From Acuticoccus sediminis (GTDB lineage Bacteria > Pseudomonadota > Alphaproteobacteria > Rhizobiales > Amorphaceae): DNA of 64,000 nt. Location: positions 1,361,830-1,425,829 of the forward strand of contig NZ_QHHQ01000002.1 of NCBI RefSeq assembly GCF_003258595.1, in the 5' to 3' direction. The notes under the pieces are model-generated. The model was not told the origin of the DNA and did no database searches. It saw only the letters and a list, made by a program, of their open reading frames with translations. The translations under genes were made by a program, and so were the position numbers. Shown one piece after another: positions 14,388 to 23,429 of this stretch. Every line of letters begins with the position of its first letter. Position 1 is the first letter of the stretch.

Positions 14388-16682
14388 ATGGACGACCGGA
14401 ACACCCATCCCGAGATGGCTGGGCAAGCCGAACTCCAGAACCCCGAGCACGGCCTGCCGGAGAGCTTCGGCGCCGGCCTCGCCGGCCGCGTCCTCTTCTG
14501 GATCGCCGTCGCCTTCTCCGTCTTCCAGATCGTCACCGCCTTCGGCGTGCCGCTCGACCGGCCGCTGCTGGGGGGCGCGCTCGGCGTCGCGGTGACGCCG
14601 ATGCGGCTCGCCTACGCCGCTCTCGCGGTGTGGGCGGTGTGGCTCGTGATCGGCGCCTCGCGCGGCCGCTCCGTCGTGGACGGGGCCATCGCGCTCGTGG
14701 CGCTGGCGGCCGTCGCGGGGCTCATCGACGCCTTCGCGGGCGCCCTGCCGAGCCAGGTTGTGCGCGCGCTCCACGTCGGCTTCCTCGGCCTCGTCGCGGG
14801 CGGCATGCTGGCGAACCACCGCGCCCACACGCGCATCGGGCGCATCCTCACCTGGGTGTGCGGCGCGGCCGCGTTCGGCGTCGGGCTCTACCAGTGGGCG
14901 TTCTACGAGCCGCTCCTACTGCGCGCCGGATACCCCACGGAGCTCGACCTCGCGGTCGGCTCGGTGGCGATCCTGCTGCTGTTCTTCTTCGTCTGGCGGA
15001 TCATGGGACCGGCGCTGGTGATCGTCGCCGGGCTCTTCCTCGCCTACTGCCTCTTCGGCCAGCACCTGCCGGCCCCGTTCGACCACCGGGGTTACCCGTT
15101 CGAGCAGGTGATCGAGCACATGACCTACGGGACCGAGGGCATCTACGGCGTCGCCACCTACGTCTCGGCGACGTACATCTTCCTCTTCATCCTGTTCGGC
15201 GCCTTCCTCGAGCGGGCGGGCATGATCGGCCTCTTCACCGACATCGCGATGGGCCTCTTCGGCGGCGCGCGCGGCGGACCGGCGAAGGTCGCGGTCTTCT
15301 CCTCGGCGCTGATGGGCACGATCTCGGGCTCCGGCGTCGCCAACGTCGTGTCGACGGGCCAGTTCACGATCCCGCTGATGAAGCGCTTCGGCTACCGCCC
15401 GGCCTTCGCCGGCGGCGTCGAGGCGACGGCCTCGATGGGCGGGCAGATCATGCCGCCGGTGATGGGCGCGGTGGCCTTCATCATGGCCGAGACGCTGGAC
15501 GTCGCGTACGTCGAGGTCGTCAAGGCGGCGATCATCCCGGCCGTCCTTTACTATGCCTCCGCCTTCCTCGCGGTGCATCTGGAGGCCGGCAAGCGCGGTC
15601 TCTCGGGGCTGCCGAGGGCGGAGCTGCCGAGCGCCGGCCAGGCGGTGCGCGAGAAGTGGCACCTCATCCTGCCGCTCGCCGCGCTCGTCTACCTCCTCTT
15701 CGCCGGGTACACGCCGCTGTTCGCGGGGTCGGTCGGGCTGGCGCTGACGGCACTGCTGATCCTCGCGGGGTCGGTCGCCCTCGGGATCGGCGCGCAGGCG
15801 GTCCGGCTGATATTCTGGGTCGGCGTCGGCCTCCTCGCCGCCGCGGCGTTGTGGCTCGGCGTGACTCTCGTCCTCGGGCTCGTCGTCGTCGTCGCCATCG
15901 TCAGCGCGCTCACGCGCGGCGGACGCGAGACGCTCGCCGTCTGCCGCCAGGCGCTCGCCGACGGTGCGCGGCAGGCGCTCCCGGTGGGCCTCGCCTGCGC
16001 CTCGGTCGGCATCGTCATCGGCACGATGACGCTGACCGGCATCGGCACGATCTTCGGCAGCTGGGTGGTCTCGGTCGGCGAGAGCTCGCTGATCCTGTCG
16101 CTGGTGCTGACGATGATCGTCAGCCTGATCCTCGGCATGGGCATCCCGACGATCCCCAACTACATCATCACCTCGTCGCTCGCGGCGCCCGCGCTCCTCG
16201 ACCTCGGCGTCCCGCTCATCGTTAGCCACATGTTCGTCTTCTACTTCGGCATCATGGCGGACCTGACGCCGCCGGTGGCGCTCGCCTGCTTCGCGGCCTC
16301 GCCGATCGCCAAGGAGTCGGGCTTCCGCATCTCGATGCAGGCGATGAAGATCGCGCTCCCGGGGTTCGTGATCCCCTACATGGCGGTCTACGACCCGGCG
16401 CTGATGGTCCAGCAGGTCGGCGGCGTGTCGGACATCGGGTTCGCGCTCGACGTCGCCTTCATGATCCTCAAGGCGGCGCTTGCGGTGGGGCTCTGGGGCG
16501 CGGCGGCGGTCGGCTACTTGCGCGGCGCGATGCTCGGCTGGGAGCGGCTGCTGGCGGTCGCGGCGGCGGTCTCGCTGGTCGTCGCGAGCCCGATCACCGA
16601 CCCCATCGGCTTCGCCCTCGCGGCGCTGGTGTTCGGCCTCCACTGGTGGCGGGTCGGACGGGCCGCACCGGCGGCGGCATGA
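14388..16682 (+). CDS. TRAP transporter permease, fused small and large subunits
   Basis: 764 residues, the usual size of TAXI-associated 4TM/12TM fusion permeases. The N-terminal quarter provides DctQ-like helices. The rest is DctM-like, with FLFILFGAFLERAGMIGLF, GGPAKVAVFSSALMGTISGSGVANVVSTGQFTIPLM and the conserved MGMGIPTIPNYI region. It imports the solute captured by the preceding receptor using an ion gradient. It ends in an ATGA overlap with the DUF1850 gene, so the three genes form one operon. A long run of helices near residues 430-510 separates the two halves of the DctM domain, as is normal in this family. Confidence 0.93.
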   Translation: MDDRNTHPEMAGQAELQNPEHGLPESFGAGLAGRVLFWIAVAFSVFQIVTAFGVPLDRPLLGGALGVAVTPMRLAYAALAVWAVWLVIGASRGRSVVDGAIALVALAAVAGLIDAFAGALPSQVVRALHVGFLGLVAGGMLANHRAHTRIGRILTWVCGAAAFGVGLYQWAFYEPLLLRAGYPTELDLAVGSVAILLLFFFVWRIMGPALVIVAGLFLAYCLFGQHLPAPFDHRGYPFEQVIEHMTYGTEGIYGVATYVSATYIFLFILFGAFLERAGMIGLFTDIAMGLFGGARGGPAKVAVFSSALMGTISGSGVANVVSTGQFTIPLMKRFGYRPAFAGGVEATASMGGQIMPPVMGAVAFIMAETLDVAYVEVVKAAIIPAVLYYASAFLAVHLEAGKRGLSGLPRAELPSAGQAVREKWHLILPLAALVYLLFAGYTPLFAGSVGLALTALLILAGSVALGIGAQAVRLIFWVGVGLLAAAALWLGVTLVLGLVVVVAIVSALTRGGRETLAVCRQALADGARQALPVGLACASVGIVIGTMTLTGIGTIFGSWVVSVGESSLILSLVLTMIVSLILGMGIPTIPNYIITSSLAAPALLDLGVPLIVSHMFVFYFGIMADLTPPVALACFAASPIAKESGFRISMQAMKIALPGFVIPYMAVYDPALMVQQVGGVSDIGFALDVAFMILKAALAVGLWGAAAVGYLRGAMLGWERLLAVAAAVSLVVASPITDPIGFALAALVFGLHWWRVGRAAPAAA

Positions 16683-17044
16683 GCCTCTGCCTCCTCGCCG
16701 GCGCGCTGGCCGTGCCGCTGATGGCGGACACGGTCACGCTCGCCTGGTCGCACTCGGTCGAGCATGTGCGCTGGGAGGAGACGTGGCAGGACGCGCCCGA
16801 CGGCCTGCATCTCGTCGAAGCGCGGGTGAAGGGGTCGGGCGCCGGCATGGACCCGCCGCCCGAGGCGACGTTCAAGGACGGCTTCTGGCGGTGGACGCCG
16901 CACCTCGGCCCGCTCGGCGAGGTGATCCTGCGGCGCTCCGGCGCGACGGACGACTGGCGCGTCTGCCGGGACGGCGAGTGCGTCCCCGTCGGCACCCTCG
17001 TCCCCGCCGACGCCGATCCGGTCCGCCTCAGCCCCTGCGACTGA
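16679..17044 (+). CDS. DUF1850 domain protein
   Basis: 121 residues. After a short hydrophobic start (MSLCLLAGALAVPLMA) comes the DUF1850 pattern: FTLAWxHSVEH-like VTLAWSHSVEHVRWEETWQ, then VEARVKGSGAGMDPPPEA and DGFWRW. Genes of this family regularly follow TAXI-TRAP permeases, as here, and the protein is presumably an exported accessory; its biochemical role is not established. I chose the ATG at 16679 because it overlaps the permease stop as ATGA. An upstream start at 16646 would run deep into the permease gene. Confidence 0.85.
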   Translation: MSLCLLAGALAVPLMADTVTLAWSHSVEHVRWEETWQDAPDGLHLVEARVKGSGAGMDPPPEATFKDGFWRWTPHLGPLGEVILRRSGATDDWRVCRDGECVPVGTLVPADADPVRLSPCD

Positions 17045-17297
17045 GCCGATCTGCCGGCGCCGGCACGCCGGGCACTGTCTCCATTCCCGCAGCCCGCGCC
17101 GCCAGCGCTGCGATAGGCCGGGTCCCGGCGGATTTCCCCGCGTGCCGGTGAGCGGACACGGCGGGCGCCCGGCTTGGTCGCACGATCGGCCAATCTCCTG
17201 ACGCGCTAACGCCCTGATCCATCAGCCCATTGCACCGCCAATCGTGCCCGCCCGTCCGCCGTACAACGCGCCGGTTCGCGGCGTCGCGGTCGGCTGA

Positions 17298-17312
17298 CGG
17301 CCCTTCGGGCCG
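17298..17312. terminator. Hairpin after the TAXI operon
   Basis: CGGCCC-TTC-GGGCCG inverted repeat about 250 bases after the DUF1850 stop, with no T-tract. A second perfect dyad, ATCCAC-N5-GTGGAT, lies at 17337-17353. Either could be a transcript end or a protein site. The rest of the 17045-17370 stretch shows nothing recognisable. Confidence 0.35.
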
Positions 17313-17370
17313 CGACCGGACAGGCAAATCGCGTCGATCCACCGCCCGTGGATTGCCCGATCTGACCGTT

Positions 17371-17420
17371 TTGTAGGCACATTTTGCTCATGCATAAACT
17401 TTGACAAGGAGCGATTGTCA
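17371..17420 (+). promoter_or_regulatory. Candidate nitrilase promoter with downstream operator
   Basis: In a locally AT-rich stretch, TTGTAG (17371-17376) and ATAAAC (17394-17399), 17 bases apart, could be -35 and -10 boxes reading toward the nitrilase. Just after them lies the inverted repeat TGACAA-N7-TTGTCA (17402-17420), well placed over a transcription start to act as an operator. No regulator gene is adjacent. Confidence 0.4.
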
Positions 17421-17492
17421 GACGAGAACAGCCGGCAGGTGTGGGCCGCAGAAATATACGCGGCAACAATGACTTATAGCCGGAGTTAAAAC

Positions 17493-18533
17493 TTGTTGAG
17501 CCGCTTCAGAGCAGCGTCGGTCCATGCTGCACCGATCTTCCTCGACCGTGCGGCGACCCTCGAGAAGGCCATATCGCTGATCCGCGAGGCCGCCCGCAAC
17601 GGCGCCGAGCTGATCGCCTTTCCCGAGACCTTCATCCCGGCCTTCCCGGTGTGGGCGGCCCTCTTCGCCCCCATCGACACCCACGACCTCTTCGAGCGGA
17701 TGGCCGATCAGTCCGTGCGGATCGACGGACCCGAGATCCAGCGCCTGAGGGAAGAGGCACGCGCCAACGGCGTCGTCGTCTCCATGGGGATCAGCGAGCG
17801 CTCGCCCGTCAGCGTCGGCGGCCTCTGGAACAGCTTCGTCCTGATCGGTGACGACGGTTCGATCCTCAACCACCACCGCAAGCTGGTGCCGACCTACTTC
17901 GAGAAGCTCATCTGGTCGAATGGCGACGGCGCGGGGCTGAAGGTGGTCGAAACCCGCCTCGGCCGCATCGGCCAGCTCATCTGCGGCGAGAACACCAACC
18001 CCCTCGCCCGCTTCTCGCTGATGGCACAGGGCGAGCAGTTCCACATCTCGAGCTGGCCCGCCGTCTGGCCGACGCGCCGGCCCAAGGTCGGCGGCAACTA
18101 CCACATAGCCAACGCCGCGCGCATCCGCGCCGCCGCCCACTCCTTCGAGGCCAAGGTGTTCGGCCTCGTCACCGCCGGGGTGCTCGGCCGGGACGCCCGC
18201 GACATGCTGGTCGACCGCGACCCGGCCGCCGCCGACGTGATAGACGGCACGCCCCGCGCCTCCTCCTTCTTCATCGACCCGACGGGCGAGCAGATGGGCG
18301 AGGCGCTGACCGAGGACGAGGGCATCGTCTACGCCGACATCGACCTCAACCGGTGCGTCGAGCCGAAGCAGTTCCACGACCTCGTCGGCTATTACAACCG
18401 GTTCGACATCTTCGACCTCACCGTGCACCGCGAGCGCCTCCAGCCCGCGACGTTCGAGGACGTCGTGCATCGAGACCCCGCGCCCGCTCTCCCGCGCGAG
18501 GGCGCCGAGAACGACCGTCTCACCGACGACTGA
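17493..18533 (+). CDS. Nitrilase (carbon-nitrogen hydrolase family)
   Basis: 346 residues. The Glu-Lys-Cys triad is visible: Glu45 in AFPETF, Lys130 in HHRKLVPTYFEKLIWSNGDG, and Cys164 in LICGENTNPLARF. The HRKLVPT and WSNGDG segments are typical of true nitrilases and cyanide-type hydrolases rather than of amidases. The cysteine motif is CGEN where most nitrilases have CWEN. It would hydrolyse an organic nitrile to an acid and ammonia in the cytoplasm. The start is a TTG with a GGAG site 7 bases upstream. A branched-chain-type ABC transporter follows directly, suggesting that its substrate or product is imported by that system. Confidence 0.88.
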   Translation: MLSRFRAASVHAAPIFLDRAATLEKAISLIREAARNGAELIAFPETFIPAFPVWAALFAPIDTHDLFERMADQSVRIDGPEIQRLREEARANGVVVSMGISERSPVSVGGLWNSFVLIGDDGSILNHHRKLVPTYFEKLIWSNGDGAGLKVVETRLGRIGQLICGENTNPLARFSLMAQGEQFHISSWPAVWPTRRPKVGGNYHIANAARIRAAAHSFEAKVFGLVTAGVLGRDARDMLVDRDPAAADVIDGTPRASSFFIDPTGEQMGEALTEDEGIVYADIDLNRCVEPKQFHDLVGYYNRFDIFDLTVHRERLQPATFEDVVHRDPAPALPREGAENDRLTDD

Positions 18534-18579
18534 CCCCTCCGCCCGCCTTTTCCACGCCCCTCCCGCCACGAGGAACCCG

Positions 18580-19902
18580 ATGACGTTCGACCGCAGACAG
18601 CTTCTCCTGGGCTCGGCCCTCACCGCCGCCGGCCTCTCCCTTCAGGGCCTGCGCCCCGCCTTCGCCCAGAGCCCGTCCGAGATCGGCACCTTCCCCGCCG
18701 GCGTCGGCGAGGACTCCGTCTTCGTCGGCCTCACCGTGCCGCTGACGGGCGTCTTCTCCGGCGACGGCAACGACCTCAAGCTCGGCTACGAGCTCGCCAT
18801 CTCGCAGATCAATGCCGGCGGCGAGCTCCCGGCGGCGTGGGGCCTCAAGGGCGCCGGCGTGCTGGGCAAGCAGATCCGCTACGGCGTCGTCGACACCGAG
18901 GGCAAGCCGAACGCGGCCGTCCAGGGCATGACGCAGTTCATCCAGAACGAGAAGGCGATGATGGTCTCGGGCTCGGTGTCGAGCGCCACGGCGATCGCCC
19001 TCGAGGAACTCGCCTCGCGCGAGCACGTCCTCTACATGGTCGGCATCGCCGGCTCGAACGACGTCACGGGCAAGAGCTGCCGGCGCTACGGCTTCCGCTC
19101 GCAGCAGAATGCGTACATGGCGGCCAAGGCCCTCGCCCCGGTCGTCGCCAAGGCGCTCGGCAAGGACGTCAAGGCCGCGTTCCTGGTGCCGGACTACACC
19201 TACGGCCACACCGTCTACGACAGCTTCGCCGAGTTCGCGAAGGCCGAAGGGTGGACCGAGGTCGACAAGCAGGTCGTCCCGCTCGGCACGCAGGACTACT
19301 CCTCGGCGCTCCTCAACATCGCCAACTCGGGCGCGGACGTCTTCGTCAACATCGCCTTCGGCGGTGACGCGGTCGCCTCGACGAAGCAGGCGCAGCAGTT
19401 CGGCATCCTCGACTCCATGAAGCTGGTCGTGCCGAACCTCTCCGGCTTCCAGGCGCGCGAGCTCGGCGCGGACCTGATGCAGGGCGTCTACGGCAGCTGC
19501 GACTTCTGGTGGCGCCTCGAGGACCGCTATCCGCTCGCCAAGACGTTCGTCGAGACGTTCCACGCGGCGAACGGCTACTACCCGCGCTGGGGCGCGCACA
19601 TCGGCTACATGCAGACCCACCTGTGGGCGCTGTCGGTGGAGCGTGCGGGCAGCTTCAACCCGGTCGACGTCATCAAGGCGATGGAGGCCTCCAAGGAGAA
19701 CCCGTACACGACCACGATCGGTGACGTGTACTTCCGCGCCGAGGACCACCAGATGGTCCGCCCGATCACCATTCTCGTCGGCAAGTCGCCGGACCAGATG
19801 GAGAACGAGGAGGACTACTACGAGGTGGTCGACGTGGTCGACGGCGAGAGCGTCATGAACTCGCCCGACCACTTCGGCTGCGAACTCGGCCCGTACATCT
19901 GA
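18580..19902 (+). CDS. Branched-chain-type ABC transporter substrate-binding protein
   Basis: 440 residues with a Tat-like signal (DRRQLLLGSALTAAGLSLQG, cleavage after PAFA) and a periplasmic-binding-protein type I fold. Its features include VFVGLTVPLTGVFSGDGNDLKLGYELAISQINAGG, RYGVVDTEGKPNAAVQGMTQFIQNEKAMMVSG and AAFLVPDYTYGHTVYDSFAEF. It delivers a ligand to the LivH/LivM-type permease encoded immediately downstream. It lies 46 bases after the nitrilase gene. Amides, urea and amino acids are ligands of relatives; the nitrilase context makes a nitrile- or amide-related ligand plausible, but this is inference. Confidence 0.9.
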   Translation: MTFDRRQLLLGSALTAAGLSLQGLRPAFAQSPSEIGTFPAGVGEDSVFVGLTVPLTGVFSGDGNDLKLGYELAISQINAGGELPAAWGLKGAGVLGKQIRYGVVDTEGKPNAAVQGMTQFIQNEKAMMVSGSVSSATAIALEELASREHVLYMVGIAGSNDVTGKSCRRYGFRSQQNAYMAAKALAPVVAKALGKDVKAAFLVPDYTYGHTVYDSFAEFAKAEGWTEVDKQVVPLGTQDYSSALLNIANSGADVFVNIAFGGDAVASTKQAQQFGILDSMKLVVPNLSGFQARELGADLMQGVYGSCDFWWRLEDRYPLAKTFVETFHAANGYYPRWGAHIGYMQTHLWALSVERAGSFNPVDVIKAMEASKENPYTTTIGDVYFRAEDHQMVRPITILVGKSPDQMENEEDYYEVVDVVDGESVMNSPDHFGCELGPYI

Positions 19903-19906
19903 GGCC

Positions 19907-20785
19907 GTGATGCCGAGCTGGCCGATCCTTCTGTCCCAGGCCTTCAACGGCCTGGCCCTCGGCACGCTGCTGGCGCTCGTCAGCAGCGGCCTCACCATCA
20001 TCCTGGGCACGCTCGGCGTCCTCAACTTCGCCCACGGCGCCCTCTTCACCGTGGGCGCCTACGCCGCGTTCGTCGCGGCGGGCTATACCGATTCCTTCCT
20101 GCTCATCATCCTGTCGGGCTGCGCCGTCATGATGGTGCTCGGCATCGTCCTCGAGCGCGGCATCATCCGCCTGTTCTACAATCGCCCGCACGAGGACCAG
20201 ATCCTCGTCACCTACGGGATCGGCATCGTGCTGGTGGAGACCATCCGGGTGGTCTTCGGCGGAAACGCGCAACGCGTGCCGGTGCCGTGGTGGGGCGAGG
20301 GCGCCTCGCGGCTCGGCTTCCTGATCTATCCGACCTACCGGCTCGAACTCATCTTCATCATCGCGGCGCTGCTGCTCGTCCTCTACCTGGTGCTCTACCG
20401 CACCTCGGTCGGCCTCGTGGTGCGCGCCGGGATCGAGAACCCGAAGATGGTCGGCATCCTCGGGATCGACCTTCGCCCGGTGTTCTTCCTGGTCTTCGCG
20501 CTGGGCGTCACGGCGGTCGGCCTCGCCGGCATGCTCTACGCCCCCGTCGTCGCGGTGACGCCGGACATGGGGGCCAACTTCATGGTCCAGTCGTTCGTTG
20601 TGATCGTCCTCGGCGGGCTCGGCTCGTTCCCCGGGGCCGTCGTCGGCGGGATCCTCGCCGGGCAGATCATCAGCCTTACCAGCGCGTTCAACTCCGCCTA
20701 TTCCGAGGTGATGCTCTACGCGCTGATGGCGCTCCTGCTCGTGCTGCGGCCGCAGGGACTGTTCGGTTCGGAGGGGCGGGCGTGA
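19907..20785 (+). CDS. Branched-chain-type ABC transporter permease, LivH family
   Basis: 292 residues, eight or so hydrophobic helices. It opens with LSQAFNGLALGTLLALVSSGLTIILGTLGVLNFAHGALFTVGAY, the hallmark of LivH, and later shows VVVIVLGGLGSFPGAVVGGILAG. It pairs with the LivM domain of the next gene to form the membrane channel. The start may be GTG 19907 or the adjacent ATG 19910, both only a few bases after the binding-protein stop. Its TGA overlaps the GTG of the next gene. Confidence 0.92.
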   Translation: MMPSWPILLSQAFNGLALGTLLALVSSGLTIILGTLGVLNFAHGALFTVGAYAAFVAAGYTDSFLLIILSGCAVMMVLGIVLERGIIRLFYNRPHEDQILVTYGIGIVLVETIRVVFGGNAQRVPVPWWGEGASRLGFLIYPTYRLELIFIIAALLLVLYLVLYRTSVGLVVRAGIENPKMVGILGIDLRPVFFLVFALGVTAVGLAGMLYAPVVAVTPDMGANFMVQSFVVIVLGGLGSFPGAVVGGILAGQIISLTSAFNSAYSEVMLYALMALLLVLRPQGLFGSEGRA

Positions 20786-22620
20786 CGAAGCCCCTTCGTG
20801 CCGCCTGGCCCGAGATCGCTCTGCTCGCCGTCCTGATCCTCGCGCCGGTCGTGCTGCCGCCGCTCGGCTTCTCGGTCGACCTGCTGTCGCGCGTCCTCAA
20901 CTGGGGCCTCTTCGGGCTCGGCTTCGACCTCCTGTTCGGCCTGACGGGGCTCCTGTCCTTCGGGCAGGCGGCGTTCTACGGCACCGGCGGCTTCGTCGCC
21001 GCCTACCTCCTGGTTTCGGGCTCGGTGGGGAGCGTGTGGCTCGCCTTCCTGATCGGCACCCTCGCCGCGGGTGTCTTCGCGCTGCTGGTCGGCTGGCTCG
21101 CGGTTCGGCGGGTCGGGATCTACTTCACCATGATCACCCTCGCCTTCGGGCAGATGGCGTACTTCATGGAGAACTCGCCCCTGTCGGACTACACCGGCGG
21201 CGAGAACGGGATCGCGGGCGTGCCGGTGCCGCGCATCGGCTTCGGCGAGTCCGCCATCGCGATCACCGCCGGATGGCCGATGTACATCCTCCTCGCGGTT
21301 GTGTTCTTCGTCGGCTTCGTCATCGCGCGGCGGATCGCGCGCTCCCCGGTGGGCGCCGTGCTGCGGGCCATCAAGGAGAACACGCCGCGCGTCGCCATGC
21401 TCGGCCACGACGTGCGCGCCTACAAGATCACCGTGTTCGTCGTCGCCGCGCTGTATGCCGGTCTCGCCGGAGCGATGCTCGGCTCGTTCCAGAGCTACAT
21501 GCCGCCGGACGCCTTCTCGCTCGAAACCTCCGGCCAGCTCGTCATCCAGACGATCATCGGCGGCGCGGGGACGCTGATCGGCCCGGTGGTCGGATCGACG
21601 CTGTGGCTGTGGCTGCGCGACAACCTGCAGCTCATCGAGGGGATCGGCGCGGCCTGGAAGCTGATCCTCGGCATCGTCTTCATCGCGCTGGTCATCGGCC
21701 TGCGGCGCGGCATCTGCGGCGAGATCGTCTACCTCGTGCAGCGCCGCCGCGCGGCACGCGCGGCGAAGGCCGCGCCGGAACGGCCCGCCACCGGCCGGCC
21801 CGCCGCTGCGCCCGCCCTCGCCCTTCCCCTCGCCAGCCCCGAGGGCGCCTCCGGCGAGGTGGCGCTCGAGGCGGTCGGCCTCTCGCGGCACTATGGCGGG
21901 CTGAAGGCGGTGGACGACGTCTCGTTCAAGATCCGCAAGGGTACCATCCACGGGGTGATCGGTCCGAACGGCGCCGGCAAGTCGACGCTCTTCAAGATGC
22001 TGCTCGACGAGGTGCGGCCCTCGCACGGCGAGGTGCGGCTGTTCGGCAAGCCGATCTCGGGCCTCGGGCCCAGCCGGGTCGCCCAGCTCGGCGTCGCCAA
22101 GAGCAACCAGCTCAACCAGCTCTTCCTGAACCTCACCGTGCGGCAGAACCTGCGCATCGCCGCGCTCGCCCGGCGGCGCGGCGCGTTGCGGCTCGACATG
22201 CTGCGCCCGGCGGCGAGCTTCCCGGACGTGGAGGAGCAGGTCGAGCGCCTCCTCGCCACGCTCGCGCTCACCGAGAACGCGGAGAAGGAGGCGCACGTGA
22301 TGGCCTATGGCGAGAAGCGCCGCCTCGAGATCGGCATGGCCCTCGCCACGAGCCCGAACGTGCTGCTGCTCGACGAGCCTCTCGCCGGCATGAGCCCGGC
22401 CGAGCGTCTCGACGCGCGGGCGCTGATCAAGGACATCGCCCAGTCGCGCACCCTCGTCATCGTCGAGCACGATCTCGACGCGATGTTCGGCCTCGCCCAG
22501 CACATCACGGTGCTCTACGAGGGCCGGCTCCTCGCCGACGCCTCGCCGGAGGTGATCCGCCGCGACCCCGCCGTCCACGACGCCTATCTCGGAGGGCTGC
22601 ACGCCGATGAGCCTGCTTGA
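20782..22620 (+). CDS. Fused LivM permease-LivG ATPase
   Basis: 612 residues in one uninterrupted frame. Residues 1-320 are a LivM permease (LLFGLTGLLSFGQAAFYGTGGFVAAY, YFTMITLAFGQMAYF, the ENTPRVAMLGHDVRAYKI coupling region). A proline/alanine-rich linker follows, then a LivG ATPase from about residue 355: Walker A GPNGAGKS, Walker B NVLLLDEPLAGMSP and switch VEHD. The ABC signature reads MAYGEKRRLEIG rather than a canonical LSGGQ-type sequence. Permease-ATPase fusions of this kind are known but uncommon. The GTG start overlaps the livH stop, and the end overlaps livF by 14 bases. Confidence 0.92.
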   Translation: MTKPLRAAWPEIALLAVLILAPVVLPPLGFSVDLLSRVLNWGLFGLGFDLLFGLTGLLSFGQAAFYGTGGFVAAYLLVSGSVGSVWLAFLIGTLAAGVFALLVGWLAVRRVGIYFTMITLAFGQMAYFMENSPLSDYTGGENGIAGVPVPRIGFGESAIAITAGWPMYILLAVVFFVGFVIARRIARSPVGAVLRAIKENTPRVAMLGHDVRAYKITVFVVAALYAGLAGAMLGSFQSYMPPDAFSLETSGQLVIQTIIGGAGTLIGPVVGSTLWLWLRDNLQLIEGIGAAWKLILGIVFIALVIGLRRGICGEIVYLVQRRRAARAAKAAPERPATGRPAAAPALALPLASPEGASGEVALEAVGLSRHYGGLKAVDDVSFKIRKGTIHGVIGPNGAGKSTLFKMLLDEVRPSHGEVRLFGKPISGLGPSRVAQLGVAKSNQLNQLFLNLTVRQNLRIAALARRRGALRLDMLRPAASFPDVEEQVERLLATLALTENAEKEAHVMAYGEKRRLEIGMALATSPNVLLLDEPLAGMSPAERLDARALIKDIAQSRTLVIVEHDLDAMFGLAQHITVLYEGRLLADASPEVIRRDPAVHDAYLGGLHADEPA

Positions 22621-23314
22621 AGTCGACCGCATCAACACGCTCTACGGCGACAGCCACATCCTGTTCGACGTCTCGCTGCGGGTGGAGGAGAACGAGGTGG
22701 TCGCCCTCCTCGGCCGCAACGGCGCGGGAAAGACGACGACGCTCCTCACCCTGATGGGCGTCCTCGCCCCCGCGAGCGGCGAGATCCGGCTGCGCGGCAA
22801 GCCGATCCAGGGAATGGCGCCGGCCAGGATCGCCGGGCTCGGCGTCCAGCTGGTCCCGGAGGAGCGCGCCGTGTTCGGCGGGCTCACGGTGGAGGAGAAC
22901 CTGCGCGTCGCCGCGCTGACGGCGAAGGACGCCTGGTCGCTGGACAAGATCTACGACGTGTTCCCGCGCCTCAGGGAGCGGCGCAAATCCAGCGGGCGGA
23001 CCCTGTCGGGCGGCGAGCAGCAGATGCTGTCCATCGCCCGCGCCCTGATCCGCGACGCCCGTATCATCCTGCTCGACGAGCCGTTCGAGGGGCTCGCCCC
23101 GCTGATCGTGCGCGACCTCGTCGACGTGACGCGGCGGCTGGTGGCGGAGAAGCGGACGGTGGTGATCGTCGAGCAGAACGTCGCCGCCGCGCTGAGCTTC
23201 TCCGATCGGGTCTACGGTCTCAACAACGGCCACGTGGTCTACGAGGGGACGCCGGCGGACCTCAGCGGCAACACCACGCTCATGCACGAGCTTCTGGGCG
23301 TCCACGTCGGGTAG
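22607..23314 (+). CDS. Branched-chain-type ABC transporter ATPase, LivF family
   Basis: 235 residues: Walker A GRNGAGKTTT, Q-loop region VPEERAVFGGLTVEENLRV, signature LSGGEQQMLSIARAL, Walker B RIILLDEPFEGLAP and switch VEQNV. All catalytic elements are present. It forms the ATPase pair with the LivG domain of the preceding fused protein. The ATG lies 14 bases inside the preceding gene's 3' end, so translation is coupled. It is the last gene of the nitrilase-transporter operon. Confidence 0.93.
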   Translation: MSLLEVDRINTLYGDSHILFDVSLRVEENEVVALLGRNGAGKTTTLLTLMGVLAPASGEIRLRGKPIQGMAPARIAGLGVQLVPEERAVFGGLTVEENLRVAALTAKDAWSLDKIYDVFPRLRERRKSSGRTLSGGEQQMLSIARALIRDARIILLDEPFEGLAPLIVRDLVDVTRRLVAEKRTVVIVEQNVAAALSFSDRVYGLNNGHVVYEGTPADLSGNTTLMHELLGVHVG

Positions 23315-23336
23315 TCGCCGGGCACGACGGCGGTCC

Positions 23337-23363
23337 GGCGGCGAGGACGATCACTCGGCCGCC
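23337..23363. terminator. Hairpin between convergent livF-like and dppC-like genes
   Basis: GGCGGCGAG pairs with CTCGGCCGCC around an 8-base loop, with one bulged base. It lies 22 bases after livF and 67 bases before the end of the convergent permease gene. It could act as a bidirectional terminator; there is no T-tract. Confidence 0.4.
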
Positions 23364-23429
23364 GGTGTCACCCGCGTCCGGAAATCGTCGCAGTGACGAC
23401 GGGCCGGCCCGCTCAGGTGCCCGGTCCCC

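Noticed and set aside
20287..20781. Upstream extension of the LivM-LivG fusion
   Set aside because: It overlaps livH completely. The GTG at 20782 coupled to the livH stop gives a normal LivM N-terminus.
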